A stretch of 64,000 nt of DNA from Beijerinckiaceae bacterium (lineage in GTDB: Bacteria; Pseudomonadota; Alphaproteobacteria; Rhizobiales; Beijerinckiaceae), in NCBI GenBank assembly GCA_947452455.1, contig CANGBX010000005.1, positions 62,001-126,000 on the forward strand. Direction: 5' to 3'. The notes under the pieces were generated by a model that saw only the letters and a list, made by a program, of their open reading frames with translations, ran no database searches and was not told the DNA's origin. Positions 8,480 to 16,368 of the stretch are shown piece after piece; within the stretch, counting starts at the first letter, position 1; each line of letters starts with the position of its first letter. The translations under genes and the position numbers were made by a program.

Positions 8480-9985
8480 ATGGCTGTCAGATCAATCATC
8501 CCGCACATGTTTCGTCGTCCTGCTTGCGCGCTAGTCGCGTTGTCGCTGTTCGTCACGCCGCTGGCTCCCGTTATGGCGCAAGCGCGCGGCGCACCCGAAA
8601 GCTTTGCCGATCTGGCGGAATCCGTCAGCTCGGCGGTCGTGAATATTTCTGCGTCCACCACAGTGGAAGAAAAGCGCGCGGGTATTCCCAATCTGCCGCA
8701 AGGCACACCGTTCGATGATCTTTTCGAAGAATTTTTCCGCCGCCGTCAGGGGCAGGGTGGCAATGAAGGCCAGCAAGGACAGGCCCCGCGCCAGCGCCGT
8801 TCGTCTTCACTGGGTTCCGGCTTTGTCATTGATCCGGCGGGCATTGTGATCACCAATAATCACGTGATCGCTGATGCGACCGAAGTCACCGTCATTTTCA
8901 ACGATGGTCAGAAACTGAAGGCCGAGATCGTTGGCAAGGATGCGAAGATCGATATCGCCGTTTTGCGCGTGAAGCCCGAAAAACCGCTGAAGGCAGTCAA
9001 ATTCGGCGATAGCGAAAAAATGCGCGTCGGCGAATGGGTGATGGCAGTTGGCAATCCCTTCGGTCTTGGCGGCACAGTGACAGCGGGCATTGTCTCGGCA
9101 CGCAACCGCAATATCGATAGCGGGCCTTATGACAATTACATCCAGACCGATGCTTCGATCAACAAAGGCAATTCGGGTGGACCACTGTTCAATATGAATG
9201 GTGATGTGATTGGCGTGAATACCGCGATCCTGTCGCCCTCAGGTGGCTCTGTCGGTATCGGCTTTGCCACACCATCTGCAACCGTGCAGCCGATTGTTGA
9301 TCAGCTTCTCAATTTTGGTGAGACGCGTCGCGGTTGGTTGGGTGTGCGCATTCAGAATGTGGATGATGCCATTGCCGAGAGCTTGAAGCTTGGCAAAGCA
9401 CGCGGTGCGCTCGTCGCTGTGGTCGATGACAAGGGTCCGGGCAAGCCTGCCGGTATGAAGGCGGGTGACGTGATCCTCAAATTCGACGGCAAAGATGTGA
9501 CGGAATCACGCGATCTGCCCAAGTTTGTCGCGGCAACGCCGGTTGGCAAGCAGGTCGATGTGCTCGTCATGCGCGATGGCAAAGAGCAGACGCTGAAAGT
9601 CACGCTTGGTCGTCTCGAAGATGGCGAAAAACAGGCGTCTCTCGACCAGAAGACGCAGACCGATGCGCAGCCTGGTCGTTCAGCCGTGCAGAAAGCTTTC
9701 GGCATGGAGTTCGGCTCGCTTGATCCGGATGTGCGCAAAAAATTCGGCATCAAGGACAGCGTGAAGGGCGTGGTCGTGACAGCGGTCGATGCCAATTCAC
9801 CGGCGTCCGAAAAGCGCATCCAGGCGGGCGATACGATTGTCGAGATCAATCAGGAAGCGGTTTCGAAGCCCGCTGATATTGCAGCCCGCACCAAGGTCTT
9901 AAAAGATCAGGGCCGCAAATCGGCACTCTTCTTGGTCGCCAATGCCGCAGGTGATGTGCGCTTTGTGGCGCTGAATTTGGATTAA
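8480..9985 (+). CDS. DegP/HtrA-family periplasmic serine protease
   Basis: A 501-residue Do-type protease with a signal peptide at residues 1-33 (ending PVMAQA), a trypsin-like domain, and two PDZ domains. The catalytic triad is visible as His in TNNHVI, Asp in DAKIDIAVLRV, and Ser in NKGNSGGPLFN. PDZ1 follows WLGVRIQNV, PDZ2 lies near GVVVTAVDANSPASEKRI. It would degrade or refold damaged envelope proteins. A ribosome site (GAGGAAGG) precedes ATG 8480. Assignment among DegP, DegQ and MucD is not possible by eye. Confidence 0.95.
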   Translation: MAVRSIIPHMFRRPACALVALSLFVTPLAPVMAQARGAPESFADLAESVSSAVVNISASTTVEEKRAGIPNLPQGTPFDDLFEEFFRRRQGQGGNEGQQGQAPRQRRSSSLGSGFVIDPAGIVITNNHVIADATEVTVIFNDGQKLKAEIVGKDAKIDIAVLRVKPEKPLKAVKFGDSEKMRVGEWVMAVGNPFGLGGTVTAGIVSARNRNIDSGPYDNYIQTDASINKGNSGGPLFNMNGDVIGVNTAILSPSGGSVGIGFATPSATVQPIVDQLLNFGETRRGWLGVRIQNVDDAIAESLKLGKARGALVAVVDDKGPGKPAGMKAGDVILKFDGKDVTESRDLPKFVAATPVGKQVDVLVMRDGKEQTLKVTLGRLEDGEKQASLDQKTQTDAQPGRSAVQKAFGMEFGSLDPDVRKKFGIKDSVKGVVVTAVDANSPASEKRIQAGDTIVEINQEAVSKPADIAARTKVLKDQGRKSALFLVANAAGDVRFVALNLD

Positions 9986-10008
9986 GCTCTCTGTTGCAGA
10001 GACAAGAA

Positions 10009-10033
10009 AGGCGGGCCATTGCCCGCCTTTTTT
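10009..10033 (+). terminator. Intrinsic terminator after degP
   Basis: AGGCGGGC and GCCCGCCT pair around CATT and are followed by a T-run (TTTTT), 24 nt past the protease stop codon. Confidence 0.88.
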
Positions 10034-10067
10034 ATTTGTATTGCTTTTGAATCTATTCAGATGCGCA

Positions 10068-10131
10068 GACCCCCACCCGTTTGCTTCGCAACCACCCTCC
10101 CCACAAGGGGGAGGGGCTAGGGGTGGGGGTC
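10068..10131. repeat. Long inverted repeat, C/G-rich
   Basis: GACCCCCACCC at the left and GGGTGGGGGTC at the right form outer arms; CCTCCCC and GGGGGAGG form an inner stem. The composition resembles common intergenic 'CCCTCTCCC' palindromes of Rhizobiales genomes. A related but different element lies at 18725-18850. Confidence 0.65.
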
Positions 10132-10147
10132 GCGCGATCTGTCTCGC

Positions 10148-10234
10148 CGTCATTGCGAGGAGCGAAAGCGACGAAGCAAACCAGAGGCCTCACATATGGC
10201 CTTCTGGTTTGCTTCGCTTCGCTCGCAATGACGG
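10148..10234. repeat. Dispersed palindromic repeat, copy 1
   Basis: The element begins CGTCATTGCGAGGAGC and ends GCTCGCAATGACGG, with inner arms AAGCAAACCAGA and TCTGGTTTGCTT. Three more copies are at 12982, 21625 and 49785. It lies between convergent degP and serB. Confidence 0.8.
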
Positions 10235-10236
10235 GC

Positions 10237-11133
10237 TTACTTGACGAAGTCTGAAGACTTATAGCCCTGCGCATAAAGCAGCGCGCTCAGATCCGAATGA
10301 TCGATGCGCGCATGGGCTGCTGCCGCCACGGCCGGCTTGGCATAAAAGGCGACACCCAGTCCCGCTTCACCCAACATGGCCAGATCATTCGCACCATCGC
10401 CGACAGCCATGGTTTCATGCGGCTGCAAGCTGTGCTTCTCGCGCAATTCAATGAGCGAGGCGAGCTTGGCTTCTTTGCCCAGGATCGGCTCGGTGACGAG
10501 GCCCGCGAATTGATCATCTTCCACGATCAGCACATTGGCGCGGTTTTCGTGAAAGCCGAGGGCCTCAGCCACAGCGCTGGTGAAAAGCGTAAAGCCGCCC
10601 GACACAAGCGCCGTATGGGCGCCATGCGCACGCATGGTGCGCACCAGTTCGCGCCCGCCGGGTGTGAAGGTGATGCGCTCGGCAATCACCTGCGGAACAA
10701 TTTTGGCCTCTAACCCTTTCAACAGCGCGACGCGTTCACGCAATGCAGGCTCGAAGGCGATCTCGCCGCGCATGGCGCGTTCGGTGATTTCGGAGACATG
10801 TTGTTTCTTGCCGACAAAATCCGCCAGCTCGTCGATGCACTCCTGCCCGATCATGGTGGAATCCATATCGGCTAAAAACAGCTTCTTGCGCCGTGTCGCT
10901 TTCTCCTGAACGATCACATCGACAGGAGCGCCGCCAAGTGCTGCGCGCAGGGCCTCGGCCAGAGCGCGGTTGTCTGACGCGCCTTGAGGTGCGAAGGAGA
11001 GATCAGCGGCAATGCCCGCCGCCAGCCAGTCCAAAGTGGCGGGGCCGGGCAGGGCGGCAGCGGCCTTTTTGAGCAAAGCCTCGTCGAGCGCGGGGCGGGC
11101 CGGATTGGAAACGAGCGTGGCGACAAGCGACAT
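10237..11133 (-). CDS. serB: Phosphoserine phosphatase SerB
   Basis: The 298-residue protein carries the HAD-superfamily motifs of SerB: DMDST (motif I) in [21 protein letters not shown], the [10 protein letters not shown] motif II, and the [23 protein letters not shown] motif IV region. It removes phosphate from phosphoserine, the last step of serine synthesis. The first ~90 residues form the variable N-terminal domain. I chose ATG 11133 ([17 protein letters not shown]); the frame extends further upstream but over the divergent miaA gene. Only 18 bp separate this start from that of miaA. Confidence 0.94.
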   Translation of the reverse strand: MSLVATLVSNPARPALDEALLKKAAAALPGPATLDWLAAGIAADLSFAPQGASDNRALAEALRAALGGAPVDVIVQEKATRRKKLFLADMDSTMIGQECIDELADFVGKKQHVSEITERAMRGEIAFEPALRERVALLKGLEAKIVPQVIAERITFTPGGRELVRTMRAHGAHTALVSGGFTLFTSAVAEALGFHENRANVLIVEDDQFAGLVTEPILGKEAKLASLIELREKHSLQPHETMAVGDGANDLAMLGEAGLGVAFYAKPAVAAAAHARIDHSDLSALLYAQGYKSSDFVK

Positions 11134-11151
11134 GACAAGGGCTTTCGAACC

Positions 11152-12063
11152 GTGAGCAGAATATCCACCCTCCTCATTGCAGGACCGACGGCCAGCGGCA
11201 AGTCCGCTTTGGCTATCCGGCTGGCTGAAGCCACAGGCGGCGTGGTGGTCAATGCGGATTCCATGCAGGTCTATCGCGATCTGCGGGTCATCACCGCCCG
11301 CCCAACGGTCGAGGAAGAGGGGCAGGCTCCCCATTGCCTATTCGGTCATGTCGACGGCGCCGAAAACTATTCCGTCGGCCGCTGGGTCGAGGATGCCAAG
11401 GCGCTATTGGCCGAGCTTGCCCAAGAGGGGCGTCTGCCGATCATCACCGGCGGCACAGGCATGTATTTCAAAGCGCTGCTGCGCGGGCTCTCGGATATTC
11501 CTGCCGTGCCGGACGAAGTGCGGGCGCGTGTGCGCGCCGAGGCTGAGGGATTGTCCGCACCGCAGCTTCATGCGCGGCTGATGTCGCTTGATCCGGCAAC
11601 AGCGGCGGGCCTGCGCCCATCCGATCCGCAACGCATTCTGCGCGCTTTGGAAGTGTTTGAGGCCACGGGCGAGCCGCTGGTTACTTTCCAGACACGCCCG
11701 GGCATACCCTTGCTGGATCCGCAAACAACGCGCGGTTTTTTTCTGGCGCCCGAGCGCGAGGTTTTGAAAGCGCGGATCGATGCGCGTTTTGTGGCGATGA
11801 TGGAGCAGGGCGCTTTGCCAGAAGTGGAAGCGCTGGCGGCGCGTGGGCTTGATTCGGCTTTGCCGGTGATGCGGGCGCATGGCGTGCCGGGTTTGATTGA
11901 TTATTTGCGCGGGGCCTCAACGCTGGAAGCCGCGATCGAGCGCGGGCAACGTGATACGCGCGCTTATTCCAAGCGCCAGTTCACTTTCGTGCGCCATCAA
12001 TTGCCGGAATTCGAAATGGTAGCGCCGGAGACGGCATGGGAGGCTGTGCGCGCAAGTCTTTAA
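11152..12063 (+). CDS. miaA: tRNA dimethylallyltransferase MiaA
   Basis: This 303-residue enzyme transfers a dimethylallyl group to A37 of tRNAs reading UNN codons. Motifs seen: P-loop [44 protein letters not shown], and the C-terminal [12 protein letters not shown]. The start is GTG at 11152 ([13 protein letters not shown]); no ATG fits the family N-terminus and AGGG lies 10-14 nt upstream. It is divergent from serB, and its TAA shares TTAA with the stop of the convergent RMD1-like gene. Confidence 0.95.
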   Translation: MSRISTLLIAGPTASGKSALAIRLAEATGGVVVNADSMQVYRDLRVITARPTVEEEGQAPHCLFGHVDGAENYSVGRWVEDAKALLAELAQEGRLPIITGGTGMYFKALLRGLSDIPAVPDEVRARVRAEAEGLSAPQLHARLMSLDPATAAGLRPSDPQRILRALEVFEATGEPLVTFQTRPGIPLLDPQTTRGFFLAPEREVLKARIDARFVAMMEQGALPEVEALAARGLDSALPVMRAHGVPGLIDYLRGASTLEAAIERGQRDTRAYSKRQFTFVRHQLPEFEMVAPETAWEAVRASL

Positions 12064-12902
12064 TGCACGGCGCCCATCGTGAATTGCACGAGGCCTATAA
12101 TGACTTCGATCACGATCAGCAGAACAATCGTGCCTTCAAGACGCGCGCTGCGCTTGGCATCAATGAGATCTGTCAAAGCGCGCGCTGTTTCCTGCACGAC
12201 GGCGATTTTGCGCGCCAACGTACGGGCGCGTTCACTCAATTCATATTCATCTTCCAAGCGGGCGTAGAGGCGCTCAAGATCGGAGCGATCCCAGAGCACA
12301 TCCGGCTTGTCCTCAACAGCGACACGGCCAGACATGCGATGGTCGACCAGCAAAGCTTCGCCGATAATTTTCAAAATGCGCTTGCGGTCATTGGGCAAGC
12401 GCCCCTCACGCGCGAGATCGCGTGCCAGCGGGTCGATCACGTCAAACACGGCGCTGACTTGACGTTCGTAATGGGCCATGGCGACGCTTTTGGCGAGGGC
12501 ATCTGCGACAACAAGAAATCGCTCTGGTGCAAGATCGCGCACCTGGATCGGGCCGCCGGGCGGCACTTGATCCTCGCGTTCGGCCGTGGCTTCCATTGTC
12601 GCCACTTCCTGGTCGAGGCGTGGCAAGGGGCCGCTGATGCGTGGCGCCAGCATCCGCAGAAAATCATCTTCTTCAACAGGCGATAATCCGGCGAGCACAA
12701 CAACCCCGTAGCGGAACAAGGCCGCAAAGCCGCGGTCACCGACCCTGATGGCAAAGGGTGCGCTGGCAATCATGTCGGGTCGCTCAAGGCCACCTGTATC
12801 AATACGGTCGCCCATGAGCAGGGCGCGAATGGTCAGGCGCGCGCGATCAGCGCCTGAGGGGCGCGACGAATCGGATGTGTTTGTATTTGTCAGATTTGTC
12901 AT
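12060..12902 (-). CDS. RMD1/DUF155 family membrane protein
   Basis: The 280-residue protein matches the RMD1/YagE (DUF155) family: a conserved body with [51 protein letters not shown] and a coiled region, ending in one C-terminal membrane helix ([18 protein letters not shown]). In yeast, members act in mitochondria or in sporulation; the bacterial role is unknown. Start at ATG 12902 gives [13 protein letters not shown]. It converges on miaA with shared TTAA stop codons. Confidence 0.85.
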   Translation of the reverse strand: MTNLTNTNTSDSSRPSGADRARLTIRALLMGDRIDTGGLERPDMIASAPFAIRVGDRGFAALFRYGVVVLAGLSPVEEDDFLRMLAPRISGPLPRLDQEVATMEATAEREDQVPPGGPIQVRDLAPERFLVVADALAKSVAMAHYERQVSAVFDVIDPLARDLAREGRLPNDRKRILKIIGEALLVDHRMSGRVAVEDKPDVLWDRSDLERLYARLEDEYELSERARTLARKIAVVQETARALTDLIDAKRSARLEGTIVLLIVIEVIIGLVQFTMGAVH

Positions 12903-12981
12903 AGACCCGCTTTCTGGATCTTGGGTATGACAGTTTAGTGTCACTCGAGAAAGCCGCATGCGCGGCTTTGCGGTTTGCACG

Positions 12982-13060
12982 CGTCATTGCGAGCGTAAGC
13001 GAAGCAATCCAGAGGCCTCACGTGTTGCTTCTGGATTGCTTCGCTGTGCTCGCAATGACG
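12982..13060. repeat. Dispersed palindromic repeat, copy 2
   Basis: It begins CGTCATTGCGAGCGTAAGCG and ends GCTCGCAATGACG, with internal GAAGCAATCCAGA and TCTGGATTGCTTC arms. It sits between the RMD1-like gene's promoter and the end of the MetE-like gene. Confidence 0.8.
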
Positions 13061-13076
13061 GTGCGATGGTGCGCCC

Positions 13077-14165
13077 TCAGCCCCAAACTTCGCGTGCAAC
13101 ATCAACGACGCGGCGCAGCTTCGCTTCTTGTGTCGCGGGCAAAATCGGGTTGCCGCTTTCCACACTGGCAAAGCCGCATTGCGGGCTGATGCCGAGTTTG
13201 TCGAGCGCCACAAATTTTGTGGCTTCCTCAATGCGGCTCTTCAAAGCCTGCTTGTCTTCCAATTCATCGCTCTTGGTCGAGACGAGGCCCAGAATGACAT
13301 GCTTGTCTTTGGGTACGAGACGCAGCGGCGTGAATGTGCCTGCACGCGGCGAGTCATATTCTAAAAAGAAAGTCTTGATCGCGAGCTTGTTGAAGAGACG
13401 ATCAGCCACCGTCTCGTAACTGCCTTCCGCATGCCATTTGCCGCCACGGTTGCCGCGGCACAAATGCATGCCGATGGTCAGCGAGGCGGGAAGGTCTTTC
13501 AAAACGCGGTTGGTGATGTCGATATAAAAATCGATGAGCTTGTCCCAATCATCACCGCGCGCAGCGAGCTGGGTTTGCACATCGGCATCGCCGAATTTGG
13601 CAAAGGCTGTCTCGTCAATCTGCACATAAGTGCAGCCAGCTGCGGCCAGCGCATTGAGTTCGGCGCGATAGGCCGCGATCATGTCTTCCCAGAAGAGATC
13701 CATGTCACTGTAGGCGGAGGCAAGAGCGGCCTGATTGCCGCCACGGAAATGCAAAGCGCAGGGGCCGGGAATGGTAATTTTCGGCGTGGCTTTGGTGCGG
13801 GCTTTCAGAAACTGGAAATCCGGCACATGAATGGGCTTGGTCCATTTGAGGCGTGAGCCAATGGTGGCTTGCGGCTGCGCGCCGCGCCCGTGGGCTTGCT
13901 GGTCAGCCGGATTGTCGAGCGAGACTTCGCCAAGCTGGCGGAAGAAATAAGAGTGATAGGCATCACGGCGAAACTCGCCGTCGGTCACCACTTGCAATCC
14001 GACTTTTTCTTGCAGGCGTACCGCCTCTTCAATCGCCGCGCTGGTGGCTGTATCGAGTTCGGCGAAGGAAATCTCGCCGCGGATATAGGCCGCGCGTTTA
14101 TCCAGCAGGCTTTTGGGCCGCAGGAGCGAGCCGATATGTTCGGCACGGAAAGGCGGTGTCGCCAT
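13077..14165 (-). CDS. MetE C-terminal-domain-like methyltransferase
   Basis: A 362-residue TIM-barrel protein of the cobalamin-independent methionine synthase family, about half the length of full MetE: it holds only the catalytic domain. The zinc ligands are visible: His and Cys in GMHLCRGNRGG, Glu in FLEYDSPRAG, and Cys in ISPQCGFASVE. The N-terminus is FRAEHIGSLLRPKSLL, as in 'core-MetE'-like proteins. Such enzymes transfer methyl groups to a thiol, but the donor and acceptor of this subgroup are not known. It lies 33 nt downstream of a Bug-type binding protein on the same strand, so the imported compound might supply its substrate. Confidence 0.85.
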   Translation of the reverse strand: MATPPFRAEHIGSLLRPKSLLDKRAAYIRGEISFAELDTATSAAIEEAVRLQEKVGLQVVTDGEFRRDAYHSYFFRQLGEVSLDNPADQQAHGRGAQPQATIGSRLKWTKPIHVPDFQFLKARTKATPKITIPGPCALHFRGGNQAALASAYSDMDLFWEDMIAAYRAELNALAAAGCTYVQIDETAFAKFGDADVQTQLAARGDDWDKLIDFYIDITNRVLKDLPASLTIGMHLCRGNRGGKWHAEGSYETVADRLFNKLAIKTFFLEYDSPRAGTFTPLRLVPKDKHVILGLVSTKSDELEDKQALKSRIEEATKFVALDKLGISPQCGFASVESGNPILPATQEAKLRRVVDVAREVWG

Positions 14166-14198
14166 GGGTTTATCCTTTTCTTGTTGTTCTTTTTGGCG

Positions 14199-15242
14199 TC
14201 AGTTCTTCGCGATGGTGGCGGCTTTCATTTTGGCCGTCAGATCAGCGGGTGTCGCATAAAGACGCTGCACCATGCCTTGCAATTTTTCGCCCGGCACGTG
14301 ATTGGCTTCGACGCCGATGCGCTTGGTCTCTTCTTGCAGCTTGGGGTCTTCAATCGTCGCCTTAAACGCGACACGCAAAGCCGCGATGCGATCTGCGGGC
14401 ACATCAGGCGAGACGAGATAGGGGCGGCCAAAGGCCGTCTGGCTGAAATAGAGATCAAGCATGGCGCGTTGCTCATCCGACTTGGCAAAGTCGGTGATTT
14501 TTGGAACGCCGAGTGCGTTGAGATCAGCAGCGCCCGTGGCATGTGTTTGCACCAGCACGCGCATGCGGCCGGGCTTGCTGCCATCAAACCAGCCGGGGTT
14601 GGTGACGGAGATCGACGGCCATGCGACACCGCAAGCGCCATGCACTTCGCCGCGATCAATGGCCAGACCAATTTCGCGCGTGCCCGGATAGCCGGTGATG
14701 ACTTTGAACTTCGCGTTGAGCACATTGTTGATGAAGATCGGATTGTCGGCGGGCGAGGATGATTGCACACCGCCCATCAGCAATTCTTTGCTGAACAGAT
14801 CTTCGAATTTTTGTACCGGCGCATCGACGCGCGCGATGCAGAGATAGACGTCATCATTGGCGCTGCCGAGATAGACGAATTTCGTCGGATCATAATTGAA
14901 GCTACGACCTGCCAAGAAGGGCTCGAAAGCCACAGGCGATTGCAGTGCGCCGATCACTGTGCCGTCTTTGGTGGCTGCATTGTAAATATGCGCAGCCGCC
15001 GTGTGGCTGCCGGCACCGGGCATATTGGATGGCACGACAGTCGGGTTGCCCGGAATATGCTGGCCCATATGGCGCGCGATGATGCGGCCATAAAGGTCAT
15101 AGCCGCCACCCGGTGAGGAGCCGATCAACACGCTGACGGTCTTGCCTTTGTAAAAAGCCGCGATGTTTTCATCAGCGGCCGAAGCCATGCTGGTGGCTGC
15201 GATAAAACCGGCTCCGATGAGCCCCAGAATGCGCAAAGTCAT
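14199..15242 (-). CDS. Bug/TctC-type binding protein (Bug1)
   Basis: A 347-residue periplasmic solute-binding protein with a signal peptide ending SMASA, then VSVLIGSSPGGGYDLYGRI, ARHMGQHIPGNPTVVPSN, and the conserved VITGYPGTREIGLAIDRGEVHGACG segment. It is the family of receptors for tripartite tricarboxylate transporters, which bind small carboxylates and similar compounds. No TctA/TctB gene is near. It precedes the MetE-like gene by 33 nt. ATG 15242 was chosen for its fit to the signal peptide. The RHxxxxIPGxP pattern is shared with eight other Bug proteins in this window. Confidence 0.88.
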   Translation of the reverse strand: MTLRILGLIGAGFIAATSMASAADENIAAFYKGKTVSVLIGSSPGGGYDLYGRIIARHMGQHIPGNPTVVPSNMPGAGSHTAAAHIYNAATKDGTVIGALQSPVAFEPFLAGRSFNYDPTKFVYLGSANDDVYLCIARVDAPVQKFEDLFSKELLMGGVQSSSPADNPIFINNVLNAKFKVITGYPGTREIGLAIDRGEVHGACGVAWPSISVTNPGWFDGSKPGRMRVLVQTHATGAADLNALGVPKITDFAKSDEQRAMLDLYFSQTAFGRPYLVSPDVPADRIAALRVAFKATIEDPKLQEETKRIGVEANHVPGEKLQGMVQRLYATPADLTAKMKAATIAKN

Positions 15243-15437
15243 GCGCTCCTCCCTGATCATTGTCCGGCCCCTGTTTCGGGGTCCTGATCCTCAGTCTAGA
15301 GGCGGGGTGGGGCTCTGCAACAGGGATTTGCGGGCTCCTCCCAGACCTTTTGGGGAATGGCAAAAAGCGCAAAGTCGTGGGAGGGTTGGGGAATTCTTTC
15401 AAAGTCCTTGCATATAGCTATATTTAGCGATAATTTC

Positions 15438-15689
15438 ATGAAGACGATTGTTTTGAGCAAAGATGCCGAGCGGGATTTTGATGCTCTGCCGATGAAAGCG
15501 CAAAAGGCGATCGAAGAGGCTTTGATCGGCTATGCGCTCAATGGAAGGGGCGACATCCTCCGAATGGTTGGTCGGCCCGGCTTTCGTATGCGGGTTGGAA
15601 ATTACCGCATTATTTTGACCGAGGACGGATCAACGGTCCTCGCGATCTACATAGGTCGCCGGAATGAGGCGACTTACCGGAGACATTGA
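15438..15689 (+). CDS. RelE/ParE-family toxin
   Basis: An 83-residue protein: MKTIVLSKDAERDFDALPMKAQ, then RMVGRPGFRMRVGNYRIIL and IYIGRRNEATYRR. The R-x-R-V-G-x-Y-R-I core is typical of RelE-like mRNA interferases. One nt separates its stop from the antitoxin gene, so toxin comes first in this pair, the reverse of the classical order. ATG 15438 fits the family start. Confidence 0.88.
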   Translation: MKTIVLSKDAERDFDALPMKAQKAIEEALIGYALNGRGDILRMVGRPGFRMRVGNYRIILTEDGSTVLAIYIGRRNEATYRRH

Positions 15690-15690
15690 G

Positions 15691-16092
15691 ATGGGCGAAC
15701 TCAACCCCAAATTCATTGATATCGGCGGTGCCGAAATGGTTCTGCTGACGCGGGCAGAATTTGATGCCCTGATGCAGCGCATTGAGGACGCAGAGGAAAA
15801 TGCCGAGCTGGTGGCCATTTATGATGAGCGCATGGCCCGCCTGAAAGCTGGCATCAGTGTCGTCCTGCCACCAGAAGTTAGTATGCGGGTTTTAAAAGGC
15901 GAAGGTATTTTAAAAGCGCTCCGCAACTGGCGGGGGATGACACAAGCCGAGGTCGCAGAAAAAACGGGGTTCACACAGGGCTATCTCAGCGACCTTGAGG
16001 CCGGCAAGCGGGAGGGCACGGCCCAGACGCTGCGCATGATTGCCAAGGCTCTGGAGATTGACCCGGTCATGCTGGTCGATCCGCGCGAGTAA
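15691..16092 (+). CDS. XRE-family antitoxin with Phd-like N-terminus
   Basis: A 133-residue protein. Residues ~10-45 (EMVLLTRAEFDALMQRIEDAEENAEL) resemble the Phd/YefM-like segment that inhibits toxins; residues ~75-130 form a helix-turn-helix of Cro/cI type (LRNWRGMTQAEVAEKTGFTQ, GYLSDLEAGKREGTAQTL). It is probably the antitoxin and autorepressor of the RelE-like toxin upstream. The Phd-like/XRE combination is inferred by eye. Confidence 0.85.
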   Translation: MGELNPKFIDIGGAEMVLLTRAEFDALMQRIEDAEENAELVAIYDERMARLKAGISVVLPPEVSMRVLKGEGILKALRNWRGMTQAEVAEKTGFTQGYLSDLEAGKREGTAQTLRMIAKALEIDPVMLVDPRE

Positions 16093-16176
16093 CCAAGTCG
16101 GCCATTTGTGACTTTTGGATGGGCCGCTTTCCCTTGACCGTGCCGCTGCCCTCCCGTAAACTCTTCACACTGAAAT

Positions 16177-16292
16177 TGGAGTAGCCGCTGTGGCCACCAA
16201 GCTTGTAGTATCTTTCGCGCCAGAGACAGGACGGGTCTGAAACCCGCTTTCCTGCCAACGGCGCATATCCGGGCCCCCTTGAGGGCCTTTTT
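16177..16292 (+). promoter_or_regulatory. Possible ilvB leader attenuator
   Basis: A ribosome site (TTGGAG, 16176-16181) precedes GTG 16190, which opens a 16-codon frame (16190-16240) with tandem Val codons (GTA GTA). Its stop lies within a hairpin CGGGT-CTGAA-ACCCG (16232-16246). A terminator-like hairpin GGGCC...GGGCC-type (GGCCC-CCTTGA-GGGCC, ending about 16287) with a TTTTTT run follows, about 76 nt before ilvB. Arrangement suits attenuation, but codon enrichment is modest. Confidence 0.45.
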
Positions 16293-16368
16293 TATTGCCC
16301 AAAATTCCGGGCCGGGTGAGAAGAGAACAAGCGGGCTGACCAAAGCGAAAGCCGAATGGAGTTGAGCG

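Noticed and set aside
13869-14762. A 297-codon plus-strand frame
   Set aside because: Antisense to the MetE-like and Bug1 genes, which have clear motifs.
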